The position numbers were made by a program, and so were the translations under genes. Shown here piece after piece: positions 20,133 to 31,571 of a stretch of 34,739 nucleotides of DNA. Each line of letters opens with the position of its first letter. Position 1 is the first letter of the stretch. Under the pieces are notes generated by a model that worked only from the letters and a program-made list of their open reading frames with translations, did no database searches and was not told the DNA's origin. Source of the stretch: Priapulus caudatus (Eukaryota > Priapulida > Priapulimorpha > Priapulimorphida > Priapulidae); the NCBI RefSeq assembly GCF_000485595.1, contig NW_014577262.1, forward strand, positions 293,393 through 328,131, written 5' to 3'.

Positions 20133-21430
20133 TCGCCTGCTAGTCATGAAGTGCAGGTTGCAACAGTATGAGGTGCAAATGTTTCAAGGCGAGACTACAT
20201 TGCACACGCCAATGCCATCAAAAACTTCCATCTGGAGTTTGTGTAAACAGAGTATAGCTCATGTGACTGTGTAGTGTACTGTATATTACAGTGTATTCAG
20301 TAGAGTATAGGACTCTAAAGACTTTGATCTTGGCTGAAACTGTGTGACCTTTACCCCACATCATTACAAAACATGTAGCAATCAACTTTGCATGTTGCAA
20401 AAATACATCTTTACCCCAAGAACATCAAAGGGGACCCAGAGGTTTCTACGTTATGGTAATTACATGTGTTGGCTACGGCGGCCGTGTTGGCGGCCATCTT
20501 GGAATTTGACACCAGATCGACATCAAAACAGGTTGGAATGGCTTGGAAGTATCTTACCCTATCATAAATCAAGATAATGCAGGTAAAATGACTTTTTATA
20601 ACATACGATAACATTTTGGTGCGATTTAGTGCGCTTTTAGGCGCCATTTTGAATCGCAAAATTGACCCTTTTAGAATATTTTTCGACTTGACATTACGCG
20701 GCATTGGATTCGGCGGGATTGAAAATGGTTAAAAATGATGAGAAATCAAAATGGTATTGGTTCCTACCGTGGGTCAGCATATTCTCGGATCTCAACCAGT
20801 CTACGACAGAATATTTCTGATCTAACGCGATTTTCCTATTCGTTCAGCCAATGAATCTGCTTCTTCTGGATATCCCTAACTCAGTGCTGCTAACCCCCGG
20901 ACTTCCAAAATCTGGTGCTTTTTTCACTTGGGGGACTTCATAAGAAAGTACAAAAAACATAACATTAAAAACAATAGGAATCATATATTATTTATTTACA
21001 GGAAATCCATCGATAGGGTATTTATTAGAAGGAATAATATATATAATGTAAACGAGAATTTCCATGCACGGAATGAACATTGAACGAGTTGACGAACGTT
21101 TATATTAAAATTTTTTTTTTTAGAAATTGGACAATGAGAGGATCGCTTACGTATTCTGTGAGAAAAATACTGACATTATTCAGTTGAGAAGGGGATTCTG
21201 ATAAATTAGTGAGCAGACCGGCTCTAATCTGGAGATTCTCGGCTCTAATCTGGAGACCTGGAGATGAAGCCAAAAATCTGGAGACTCCAGAATAAACCCG
21301 GAGGGTTGGCAACTATGCCAACTAATAATCACGAATACGGCTAGTATTTTTGAGGTCCCTGTAGAAAATCTATTGTTCGCGGGTTAGTGTAAACTCGTGA
21401 TTGAAACCGAGCGAAATCCGCTACATAATT
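20133..21430. other. Non-coding remnant region downstream of the pseudogene
   Basis: No ORF of note. GGCGGCC occurs twice around 20478-20495 (CGGCGGCCGTGTTGGCGGCC), followed by moderately GC-poor sequence. A block at 21225-21305 repeats 'CTGGAGA' phrases (ATCTGGAGATTCTCGG, TCTGGAGACCTGGAGATG). These may be the 3' part of the inserted element, but I recognise no terminus. Confidence 0.35.
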
Positions 21431-21467
21431 ATACAGCCAGGTTAGTACCATAGAGTTGTATAAATAT

Positions 21468-21650
21468 ATAACTATATAACTCTAATATCTAACTCTATAT
21501 ATATATATATATATAATATATATAACTCTATATATAACTCTATATATAACAATATATAGATATAGGCCTAACAATATATATATCTATATATATAATATAA
21601 ATATATATATATATATAATATATGTATATGCTACATATAGCTATCTATAT
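21468..21650. repeat. (TA)n and TATAACTC microsatellite, left border of the 200-bp satellite
   Basis: Long TATATA runs are mixed with TATATAACTCTA units, then TATATGCTAC motifs. The satellite starts directly after these. The same order (TA run, TATGCTAC units, GAAGCATTGATG) is repeated at 34385-34455. Confidence 0.85.
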
Positions 21651-21654
21651 GCTA

Positions 21655-24600
21655 CTATATTGAAGCAATTGATTGTTACATATATTTATTTCTGACTCAG
21701 TGTTAATCATTAGTGTGCAGTATATGTGTACATCGGCCTTGGAGATGTTGCTCATCGACCTCAACAGTGCTCCATAAATATCACTTGCTAAATATGTATG
21801 TTTCTCAATTATATTCGCGTCATGTGTATACATTTCGATCTGTAATCGCATCAAAATAATCCTCAGAGAAAGCATTGATGTTACATAATTTATTTCTGAC
21901 TCATTGTTAATCAATTATGTATCAGTAATAGTGCTACATCGCCTTGAGATGTGCTCCATTGACCTCAACATGTGCTCCATAAATTAACACTTGCTAATAT
22001 AGGTATGTTTTCTCAATTATATTCGCGTCATGTTGATACATTTCATCGTGTAATCGCATCAAAATAACTCCTCAGAGAAAGCATTAATTTGCATGTTACA
22101 TATATTATTTCTGACTCGTGTATAATCTTATGTGTCAGTTATATGTTACATCGCCTTGGAGATGTGCTCATCGACCTAAACATGTTGCTCCCATAAATTA
22201 CACTTGCTAAATATGTATGTTTCTCAATTATATTCGCGTCATGGTATACACATTTCATCTGTAATCGCATCAAAAATAACTCCTCAGAGAAAGCATTGAT
22301 GTTACATAGTTTCTGACTCATGTTAATCATTAATGTGTCAGTATAGTCGTACATCGCCTTGGAGATGTGCTCCGTCGACCTCAAGCATGTGCTCCATAAA
22401 TTACACTTGCTAAATATGTATGTTTTCTCAATTTATTCGCGTCTGTGTATACATTTCATCTGTAATCGAGTCAAAAATAAGCTTCCTCAGAGAAAGCTTG
22501 ATGTTACATAGTTTCTTGACTCATGTTAATCATTATGTGTCAGTATATGCGTACATCGCCTTGGAGATGTGCCCATCGACCTCAATCATGTGCCTCCATA
22601 AATTCACACTTGCCAAAATATGTACTGCTTTTCTCAATTATACTTCGCGCTCATGTGTAAGCCTATACATTTCATCTGCATCGCATCAGAAATAACTCCT
22701 CAGGAGAAAGCATTGAGTTGCATAGTTTCTGACTCATGTTAAGTCATTATTGTCAGTATATGCCGTACATCGCCTGGAGATGCTGCTGTCGAGCCTCACA
22801 TGTGCTCGCATAAATAATTCTGCGAACTATATGTATGTTTTGTCAATTATATTCGCAGCTCACGTGTATAACATTCATCTTGTGAATCGCCATTCAAACA
22901 ACTCCTCTGAACGCATATTAATTATGTTACATATATTAATTCTGAACTCGTGGTTTAATCATGTATGGTCAAGTATACTGTGTACATCGCCTTGGAGATG
23001 TGGCTCCATTGACCTGCAACATGTGCTCCATAAATTACACTTGCTAAATGCAGTCGGTATTTTTCACTCAATTATAATTCGCGTCAGTGTATAACATTTC
23101 CATCGTAATGCGCATCAAAATAACCTCCTCAAGAGAAAGCACATTGACTGTTACATAGTTCTGACTCATTGTTAACATTATTGTCAGTATATGCGTACAT
23201 CGCCTTGGAGATGTGCTCGCTCCGACGGCTCAACATGCTGCCCTCCATGAATTACACTTGCCTAATCATAGTATGTTTTTCCACAATATATTCGCGTCAT
23301 GTGTATAACATTTCATCTGTAATCGCCATCAAAAATAACTCCTCAGAGAAGCATTAATTTGATGTTACATATATTTATTTCTGATTCGTGTTAATCATAT
23401 GTTCCAGTATATGCTGACATCGCTTGGAGATTGCTCCATCGACCGTCACATCGGTGGCTGCCATAAGTTGCACATTGCTAAATATGATATGTTTTCTCAA
23501 TTATATTCGCGTCACTGGTGTATACAATTTCATCTGTAACTCGCATCAAAATAGCTCCTCAGAGAAACATACTGCATGTATACATAGTTTTCGACTCCAT
23601 GTTATCATTATGTGTCAGTATATGTGTACATCGCCGTTGGACGATGTGCTCAATCCGACCTCAAACATGTGCTCCATAAATTACACTTGCTAAATATGTA
23701 GTTTTCTCAATTATATTCCGCCGTCATGGATATACATGTTCATCGCTAATCGCCATCAAAAAATTACTTCCTCAGAGAGCATTGATGTACATCAGTTTTC
23801 TTTGCACATCAATGTTAGTCATTATGTGGTCAGTATAATGCGTCATCGCCTTGGAAATGTGTCCGTCGACCTCAACATGTGCCCTCCATACAATTAACAC
23901 TTTGCTAAATATGTTGTTTTCAGATTTATATCGCGTCAGTTTATACATTCATCTGTAATCACAATCAAAATAACTCCTCAGAGAAAGCATGAATTTGATG
24001 TTACATTATTTTATTCTGACTCGTGTTAATCATTATGTGTCCAGTATATATGTACATGCGCCCTTGGAGATGTGCTCCATCGACCTCAAATGGCCCTCCA
24101 TAAATTACATGCTTGCTAATATGTATGGGTTTTCTCATGATATTCGCGGTCGATGGTGTAACAGCATCTGAAGTCGCATCAAGACCAAACTCCCAGAGAA
24201 AGCAGTAATGGTGAGGTGTGACAAATAGTAGTTTCTGACTGGCGAATCATGTGGGTGTTCAGGATAGCGTGAACAGTCGCCTTGGAGATGTGCGCTCCCA
24301 TCCGACCCTCAACAGGTGCTTCCATAATTCACTTGCTAATATGTATGTTTTCTCATTATAATTCGCGTCATGTGTATAGCATTGTGCATCTGTAATCGCA
24401 CTCAAAGTAATCTCTCAGAGAAGCATTGGATGTTTACATAGTTTCTGACTCATGTTAATCCATTTATGTGTCAGTATATGCGTACATGCCTTGAAGAATG
24501 TCTCCATGTCGACCTCCAACATGTGCTTCCATAAATTACACTTGCTAATATCATGTATGTTTTCTTAATTAATTCGCGTCATGTGTATACATTTTCCTCT

Positions 24601-25125
24601 GTAATGCGCATCAAAATAACTCCTCAAGAAAGCATTGATGTTTACATATATTTAATTCTGACTCGTGTTAATCATTATGTCAGTATGATGGTAACATCGC
24701 GCTTGGGAGATGTGCTCCGTCGAGCCTGCAAACATGTGCTCTCATAAATTAACTTGCTAATTAATGTATGTTTTCTCATTATATTCGCGTGTCCATGTGT
24801 TATACATTTCATCTGGTAACCATCAAAATAACTCAGAGACAACATTGATGATACATAAATTTCTGGACGTCATGCTTAATCCATTATGTGCAGTATATGC
24901 GTACATCGCAATGGAGATGTCTTCCTCGACTCAACATGTGCTGCCATAACATTACACTTGCTAATAGTTATGTATGTTTCTCAATATATTCGCGTCCACA
25001 TGTGTATACATTTCATCTGTAAGCGCATGCAAAATAACTTCTCAGAGAAGCATAATTTGATGTTACATATATTTATTTCTCCTGACTCGTTTAATCATTA
25101 TGTGTCAGTATACTGTGTACATCGA
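21655..25125. repeat. Roughly 200-bp satellite array, about 16 monomers
   Basis: Each monomer contains AGCATTGATGTTACATA, TTTCTGACTCATGTTAATC, GTACATCGCCTTGGAGATGT, CATAAATTACACTTGCTAAA, TTCTCAATTATATTCGCGTC, CATTTCATCTGTAATCGCAT and AACTCCTCAGAGAA. A longer variant carries an ATATATTTATTTCTGACTCG block and appears at about 22080, 22910, 23350, 23985, 24630 and 25050, every 2-4 monomers. Many copies differ by single-base indels. The ORFs within it are repeat translation. Confidence 0.9.
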
Positions 25126-25890
25126 GAGTAACAGAGAGGTTGTGTGTGGCGCGCTGCCCCCCCGGCGTGTTGTGTGTGTGAGAGAGAGGAGAGAGAGAGC
25201 TGTGCGTGATTGTGCTCTGCTGTACTTGTGTGTGGCGTGGCGTGCGTGCGGCGTGCGTGCGTGTTGCATGCCGTGCGTGCGTGTGTGTGCGTGCGGCTCG
25301 AAGAGAGAGAGAGAGGTGTGCGTGTTTTGTCGCTGTGTGTGTTTGTTTAGTGATCAAAGTAAGCTTATCCATACTACGTACACACAGACCAGTCGACAAA
25401 CTGCAATAGGCATACACTAGCTATTATAAATAGCTGGCGTTTGATATGCTAGAGTAAACGATGCACAGTAAAAATGGTGAAATTTCTGAAATCTCACGAT
25501 GCTAAACAAACTAAGTCTAATGTAACATAAATATGTTTTGCCGTCATGTGTTTGTGTGTATGGTGTTGGTTATAGGCTACCTTGTTCTTACAGCTCGGGA
25601 GGGGGTGTTTACAATTAACTAAACGTAATAACCAGGATAATAGGCCCTTCTGTTCTCTCTCCCTCTCTTTTTTCCTCTTTCTCTCGAGCCTCCTTCTCTC
25701 TCACACACACGACACACACACTCTCGTCTCTCTCTCGTCCTCATCTCTCTCTCTCTCTCTCTCTCTCTCAGCAGAGTCTATCATCTCGTCTCCGAAATTT
25801 TCTCCCTCTCCTCTTTTTTTTTTAAATGTTTGTTGGTGACAGAGGGCAAGGGGGGGTGTTTACACACCAAAACACCTCCCCCCCGCTTGC
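25126..25890. mobile_element. 0.77-kb GT/CT-microsatellite-rich insertion inside a satellite monomer
   Basis: The satellite breaks off after GTGTACATCG at 25125 and resumes near 25882-25895 with GTACGCC, then CTCCATCGACTCAA, so only a few bases of the monomer are lost or duplicated. The insert has GT-rich ends (25137-25350), a short unique centre, CT and CA runs (25655-25770) and a G-run/C-run inverted pair (about 25849-25882). No protein or known terminus is visible, so calling it mobile is inference. Confidence 0.45.
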
Positions 25891-26322
25891 GTACGCCATC
25901 TTGCTCCATCGACTCAACAATGTGCTCATAAATTACACTTGCTAATATAGGATAGTTTTCTCAATTAATTGCCTCAAAAATAAATAATTCAAGAAAGCAA
26001 TTGATGTTCCTATATATTTCTGATTCATGTAACTAGTAACGAATTGTCCTGATCTCAAAATCCAATTGAATTCTAGTGTTCCTAGATTCATACCAAGTTT
26101 TATTTGTATTGACAATAAAAGCATGGGCAGCTGTAAATTTTCCAAAAAAAATAAAATTTTCCATTTCGTTAAAAAGATATTTAGGATTGAGTGTTCGGAT
26201 ATGAATTGACTTTCCACTGTAATGTGAAAAGCGAGTTTATTTTTCTCCTGTGAACTGTTAACCAGTACCCCCCCCTTACCTCCCTCTAATATTCGCGTCG
26301 ATGCCGTATAAATTTCATCGTT
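25891..26322. repeat. Satellite fragments after the insertion, split by 250 nt of unique DNA
   Basis: Bases 25895-26030 are a truncated roughly 200-bp monomer (CATAAATTACACTTGCTAAT, CTATATATTTCTGATTCATG). Bases 26031-26281 are AT-rich and unrecognised. A second fragment at 26282-26322 (TAATATTCGCGTCGATG, AAATTTCATCGTTT) matches the 3' part of the monomer. GGTCACACCCAGGTC follows directly. Confidence 0.6.
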
Positions 26323-26569
26323 TGGTCACACCCAGGTCGATAATGAATATTCATATTGTGACGTCAGCCGGCGCGCCAATTTCGCTATATATATCCGGTG
26401 CTTCCATCTTGTGACATGTGTCCTCGTCCCAATAGCAGACAATAACAATATGGCCGGCGGTGGCTGTACCCGCTCATTCCCTTGCGCTGTTCACGTCCCG
26501 CCCATGACGCGACAATCTGGCACCCTGTTCGAAACGCTGAGGAGATCATGGAGCTCTTGGATGGTCCAA
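26323..26569. other. Short unique segment between the two satellite families
   Basis: It starts GGTCACACCCAGGTC and a TGACGTCA motif at 26360. A related start (GGTCACACCTCCAGGTC, TGACGTCA) lies at 34249, beside the other copy of the 200-bp satellite. A short open frame (HDATIWHPVRNAEEIMELLD) is present but I cannot assign it. Confidence 0.4.
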
Positions 26570-27813
26570 CATTANCTTCAGCTTCGCTAGCAGATCCCGC
26601 CACGATTGTGTGTAGTGGGTTTGTGCGTAGTGTGTGTGTGTGTGTGTGTGTGTGTATTGTGTGTTGCGTGTTGTGTGTGTGTAGATGTCGCGCGTGTGGC
26701 GTGTGTGTGTGTGTGTGCTGTGCCGCGATGCGATAGCAAGCAAACGTGTCCTGTTCGCACCGCCGCGGTGCGAAAGTCAGAAATGATGTCCTATATCGCA
26801 CGCGGTTTATATACATGCTTCACTTTGCTTCAGCAGCATCGCGCTACAGATTCCCAGCTGATGCGTATGTATGGGCAGAATGCGCGCTGCGGTAAGCGGA
26901 TCGATCGTTGAGTGCCAAAGATAATATTCTCGCGCCGTTCTTATACGTTCAAAAGTGGACCGGGACAGGCTGACAACACGTGTGCATGGTAAAATCTTAT
27001 CTTACATGCCTCACTCGCTAGCAGCATCCCCGCCACGATTGTGTGTATGTGGTGTTGTGTGTGTATGTGTGTGGATGTTGTGTGTTGTGTGGGTGTGGTG
27101 TGTGTGTGTAGTGTGTGCTGTGTGGTGTTTGCTGTGTGTGTGTGTGTGTGCCGTGGTGCAAATAGCAAACGCAAAGCATGTCCTTTTGCGACGGCCGTCG
27201 GTGCGAAAATAGCAGGAAATGTGTCCATCTATTCGCGACCGCAGGTTATATCTAACATGGCTTCATTGCCGCGCATGCGCTACAATTCACAGCTATGCGA
27301 ATGTAATGCAAATGGCGCTGCGAAGTCGCGTCGCCGTTGACTGCCAAGACTAATATTTTTGGGCCGTTCTTAACGGATTCAAAGTGAGCCGAGCCGGCCT
27401 GACAAGCACGTGTTGCATGGTACAATCTTAATCTACTCTTCACTTCGGCTTAGGCAGCATCCCGCCCGATTGTGTGTTGAGGGTGTGATGTGTGTAGTAT
27501 GTTTGTGGTGTGTGTGTGTGTGTGTTGTGTAGTGTGTGTGTGTTGTGTGTGTGTGTGTGTGTGTGTGTCTGTGTGTGTGTGTGCCGCTGGTGCGAATAGC
27601 AGGAAATGTGTCGCATTGTTCGCACCGCCGCGGTGCGAATAGCAGGAAATTGTCCTTATTCGCCACCGTCGTTATAATCTACAAATGCCTTCACTCTCGC
27701 TAGCCAGCATTCGCCACGATTTCGATTTTAATTGGAGTGTGTGTGTATGTGTGTATGTGGTGTGTGTGTGTGTGTTGTGTGTGTGTATGATATGTGTGCG
27801 TGTGTGTGTGCAT

Positions 27814-27854
<41 letters not shown>

Positions 27855-28234
27855 CGCGGTGCGAATAGGCAAGCAAACGTGTCCTTGTCGCACCGCCGCG
27901 GTGGCGAATAGCAGGAAATGTGTCCTTATTCGCCCGCCGTTATATCTACGATGCATTCCACTTTGCTCCGCATCGCGCTACAATTCCCAGCTATTGCTAA
28001 ATGTATGGGCAATGGCGCTGCGAAGTCGGTCGCCGTTGAGCTGCCAATGATAATATTCTCGCGTTCTTATACGTGTCAAAGTGGAGCGGCAAGCTGACGC
28101 ACGTTGTGCATGCGTAAAATCTTATTAAATGCTTTCACTTCGCTAGCAGCAGTTCCCGCCACGATTGTGTGTATGTGTGGTGTGGTGTGTGTGTGTGTGT
28201 GTGTGTGTGTTATGTGTGCGTGTGGTGTTGTGTG

Positions 28235-28271
<37 letters not shown>

Positions 28272-29763
28272 TCGGTGGCGATAGCAAGCACAACGTGTCT
28301 GCTTGTTCGACCGGCCGCGGTGGCGAATAGCAGAGAATGTGGCCTTATTCGGCACCGCGTTAATCTACTGCTTTCACTTTGTCGCAGCATCCCGCCACGG
28401 ATGTGTTGTATGTGGGTGTTGTGTATGTGTGTGTGTCTGTGTGTGTGTGTGTGTTGTGTGTGTGTGTGTTGTGTGTGTATTGTGTGTGGTGTGTGTGTTG
28501 TAGTGGTGTGCGTGGTTTGTGTGTGTGTGTGTGTGTGTGTTGTGTGTGTGGTGTGTGTGTGTGGTGTGTGTGTTGTGTGTTCTGTGTGTGTGTCGCCGGG
28601 TGCGAATAAGCAAGCAAACGTTGTCCTTGTTCAGCACCGCGACGTGTGCGAATAGCAGAAGGATGTTGGTCCTTTATTCGCACCCGACCGTTATATTCTA
28701 CATGCTCAGCTTTGCTCGGCAGCATCGGCCTAATTCACAGCTATGCTAATCTGTATGGCAAATGGCGCCTGAGAAGTCGGTCGCCGTTGACTGCCAAGAT
28801 AATATTCTCGGCCGTTCTGTATACGTTCAAAGTTGAGCCGGGCAAGGCTGACAGCTACGTGTGCATTGTAAAATACTTATCTAAATGCCTTCATTCGCTA
28901 AGCAGCAATTCCGTCACGATGTGTGTATGTGGGTGTGGTGTGTGTGTGTGATGTGGTGTGTGTGTTGTGTGTGTGTGGCTGTGTGTGTGTGTGTGGGTGT
29001 GTGTGCCTGTGCAGTTGCGAATACAAGCAAAACATGTCATTTGTTCGCACCGCCGCGGTGCGAATAGCAGGAAATAGTGTTCCTCTATTCTCGCACCGCG
29101 GTTATATTCTACATGGCCTTCACTTTGCTCGGCAGCATGCGCGCTACAATTCCAGCTATGCTAATGTAGTGGGCAAATGGCGCTGACGAAGTCCGGTCGC
29201 CGTTGACGGTGCCAAGATAATATTCTTCGGCGTTCTATACGTTCAAGGAGCCGGACAGGCGACAGGCACGTGTGCATGGTAAAATCTTATCTACATGCTC
29301 ACTTTCGCTAGCAGCACTCCGCCACGATTGTGTGTATGTGGGTGGTGTGTGTGTGTATGTGTGTGTGTGTGTGTGTGTTGTGTGTGTGTGTGTGTGTTGT
29401 GTGTGTGTAATGTGTGTGTGTGTGTGTGCCTGTTGGTGTGTGTGTTGTGTGTGTTGTGTGTGCCGGCGGTGGCAATAGCAGAAACTTTATGTCCTTATTA
29501 CGCCACGCGCCGTTATATCTAACATGCTTCACTTTGCTCGCACATCCGGCTACAATTCCCATGCTATGCTAATGATATGGGCAAATGGCGCTGCGAAAGT
29601 CGGTCGCGTTGACTGCCAAGATAAAGTTTCTTCGGCCGTTCTTATTACCGTTTCAAAGTGAGCCGGGCAGGCGACAGCGACGGTGTGCATGGTAAAATTT
29701 ATCTACATGCTTCAATTCGCTAGCCAGCACCCGCCACGATCTGTGTGTATGTGGGTGTGGGTG

Positions 29764-29824
<61 letters not shown>

Positions 29825-30284
29825 GTGTCGTGTGTGTGTGTGGTGTGTGATGCGTGTGTGTGTGTTGCGTGGGTGTGTGTGTGTGCCGCGGTGCGAATAG
29901 CAAGCAAACGTGTCCTTGTTCGCACCGCCGCGGTGCGAATAGCAGCAAATGTGTCCTTATTCGCACCGCGGTTATATCTACATGCTTCACTTTGCTCGCA
30001 GCATCGCGCTACAATTCCCAGCTATGCTAATGTATGGGCAAATGGCGCTGCGAAGTCGGTCGCCGTTGACTGCCAAGATAATATTCTTCGGCCGTTCTTA
30101 TACGTTCAAAGTGGAGCCGGGCAGGCTGACAGCACGTGTGCATGTTAAACTCTTATCTACATGCTTCACTTCGCTAGCAGCATCCCGCCACGATTGATTT
30201 TATGTGGGTGTGTGTGTGTATGTGTGTATGTGTGTGTGTGTGTTGTGTGTGTGTGTGGTGTGTGGTGTGGTTTTTGTATGTAAA

Positions 30285-30333
<49 letters not shown>

Positions 30334-30496
30334 CGCGGTGCGAATAGCAAGCAAACGTGTCCTTGTTCGCACCGCCGCGGTGCGAATAGCAGGAAATGTG
30401 TCCTTATTCGCACCGCCGCGGTGCGAATAGCAGGAAATGTGTCCTTATTCGCACCGTGGTTATATCTACATGCTTCACTTTGCCCGCAGCATCGCG
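26570..30496 (+). repeat. Composite satellite: GT run, hairpin minisatellite and 185-bp module
   Basis: About ten units begin at CCCGCCACGATTGTG (near 26599, 27031, 27464, 27712, 28158, 28392, 28912, 29320, 29732 and 30186). A full unit of roughly 410-450 bp has module 1, a (GT)n run then CGCGGTGCGAATAGCA hairpin units, and module 2, the CTATGCTAATGTATGGGC to GTAAAATCTTATCTACATGC sequence also tandem at 18.1 kb. Both modules end in the same roughly 35-bp anchor (CTACATGCTTCACTT, GCAGCATC). Two units lack module 2. The copy at 29.88-30.48 kb is clean; earlier ones carry many single-base indels. Confidence 0.9.
29885..29972 (+). repeat. Hairpin minisatellite within the composite satellite
   Basis: CCGCGGTGCGAATA at 29928-29941 pairs perfectly with TATTCGCACCGCGG at 29958-29971, with a 16-nt loop. 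A less perfect neighbour lies at 29885-29927. In the next unit (30332-30457) the hairpin-bearing segment of about 45 bp occurs three times in a row. The feature recurs, with errors, in every unit from 26.7 kb on. Confidence 0.85.
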
Positions 30497-31571
30497 GGCG
30501 CTCTCCTAATTATAAGCACAGGTCTACTGATAAGAATTTTTTATAGAATCCTATGCTGAGATACCCCCTTACCATATTAAATGCATTTGCAGCACAAAAT
30601 ATAACTCTTCCGGTGATATATTGCGCATGCGCCCAAACAGTAACGCAGCCAGCTTATGTACTGACTGGCATATGCAGCCGAGACATTACATGCAAGCCCT
30701 GCTTCCTATTTCATAAGTGAAGTCTACTGATGGAATATTATTATGGAAATCTATGGTGGGATAATTCCTCTTCATTTTAAATTTATAATTTTGGCAAAAT
30801 ATTCTTCTTCTTCTTCGGTGATATTGCGCATGCGCGAGCATCGTTTCAGAGGTGTAGTACGGCCTAAATTAAAGTACGTAATATAGCTTGCTGCGGGAAA
30901 GAGGGATGGTAGACCAAGGGAAGGTGGCAGGGAAGACAGCCGAGGGGCGGTGGAAGAAGAAGGAGGCTGAGCGTGCGACAAGGGAGACAAGGGGAAGGGC
31001 GGGCGGGGATGAAGTAATAGTTTTGCACCCTACTGGCTAGTGCGCTTTCCTAATTATAAGCACAGCTCTACTGATAAGAATTTATTATAGAAGCCTATGC
31101 TGAGATACCCCCTTAGTATATTGAATGCATTTGCAGCACAAAATATAACATCTCCGGTGAGATATTGCGCATGCGCCCAAACAGTAACGTAGCCAGCTTA
31201 TTTACTGACTGGTATATGCATCCAGGACCTTACATGCAAGGTCTGCTTCCTATTTTATAAGTGAAGTCTACTGATGGAATATTCTCATGGAAATCTATGC
31301 TGGGATAACCCCTCTTTATTGTAAATTTATAATTTTTGGCAAAATATTCTTCTTCTTAGGAGATATTGCGCATGCGCGAGCATCGTTTAAGAGGTGCAGT
31401 ACGGCCTAAATTAAAGTACGTAATATAGCTTGCTGCGGGAGAGAGGGATGTGAGACCAAGGGAAGGTAGCAGGAAAGACAGCCGAGGGGCGGTGGAAGAA
31501 GAAGGAGGCTGATCGTTCGACAAGGGAGACAAGGGGAAAGGCGGGCGGGGATGAAGTAATAGTTTTGCACC
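30497..31571 (-). repeat. Left arm: two tandem roughly 540-bp units
   Basis: Each unit (read on +) has TCCTAATTATAAGCACAG, a first GCGCATGCGC palindrome (30623, 31167), a GACTGGTATATGCA-like block, a second GCGCATGCGC (30826, 31368), a purine-rich stretch (AGGGAAGGTGGCAGGGAAG) and GTAATAGTTTTGCACC. The left edge breaks into the composite satellite at GCATCGCG. Confidence 0.85.

Noticed and set aside
26385-29990. Many Cys/Val-rich or His/Thr-rich ORFs of up to 183 codons
   Set aside because: They read through (GT)n runs on either strand and change frame with every indel.
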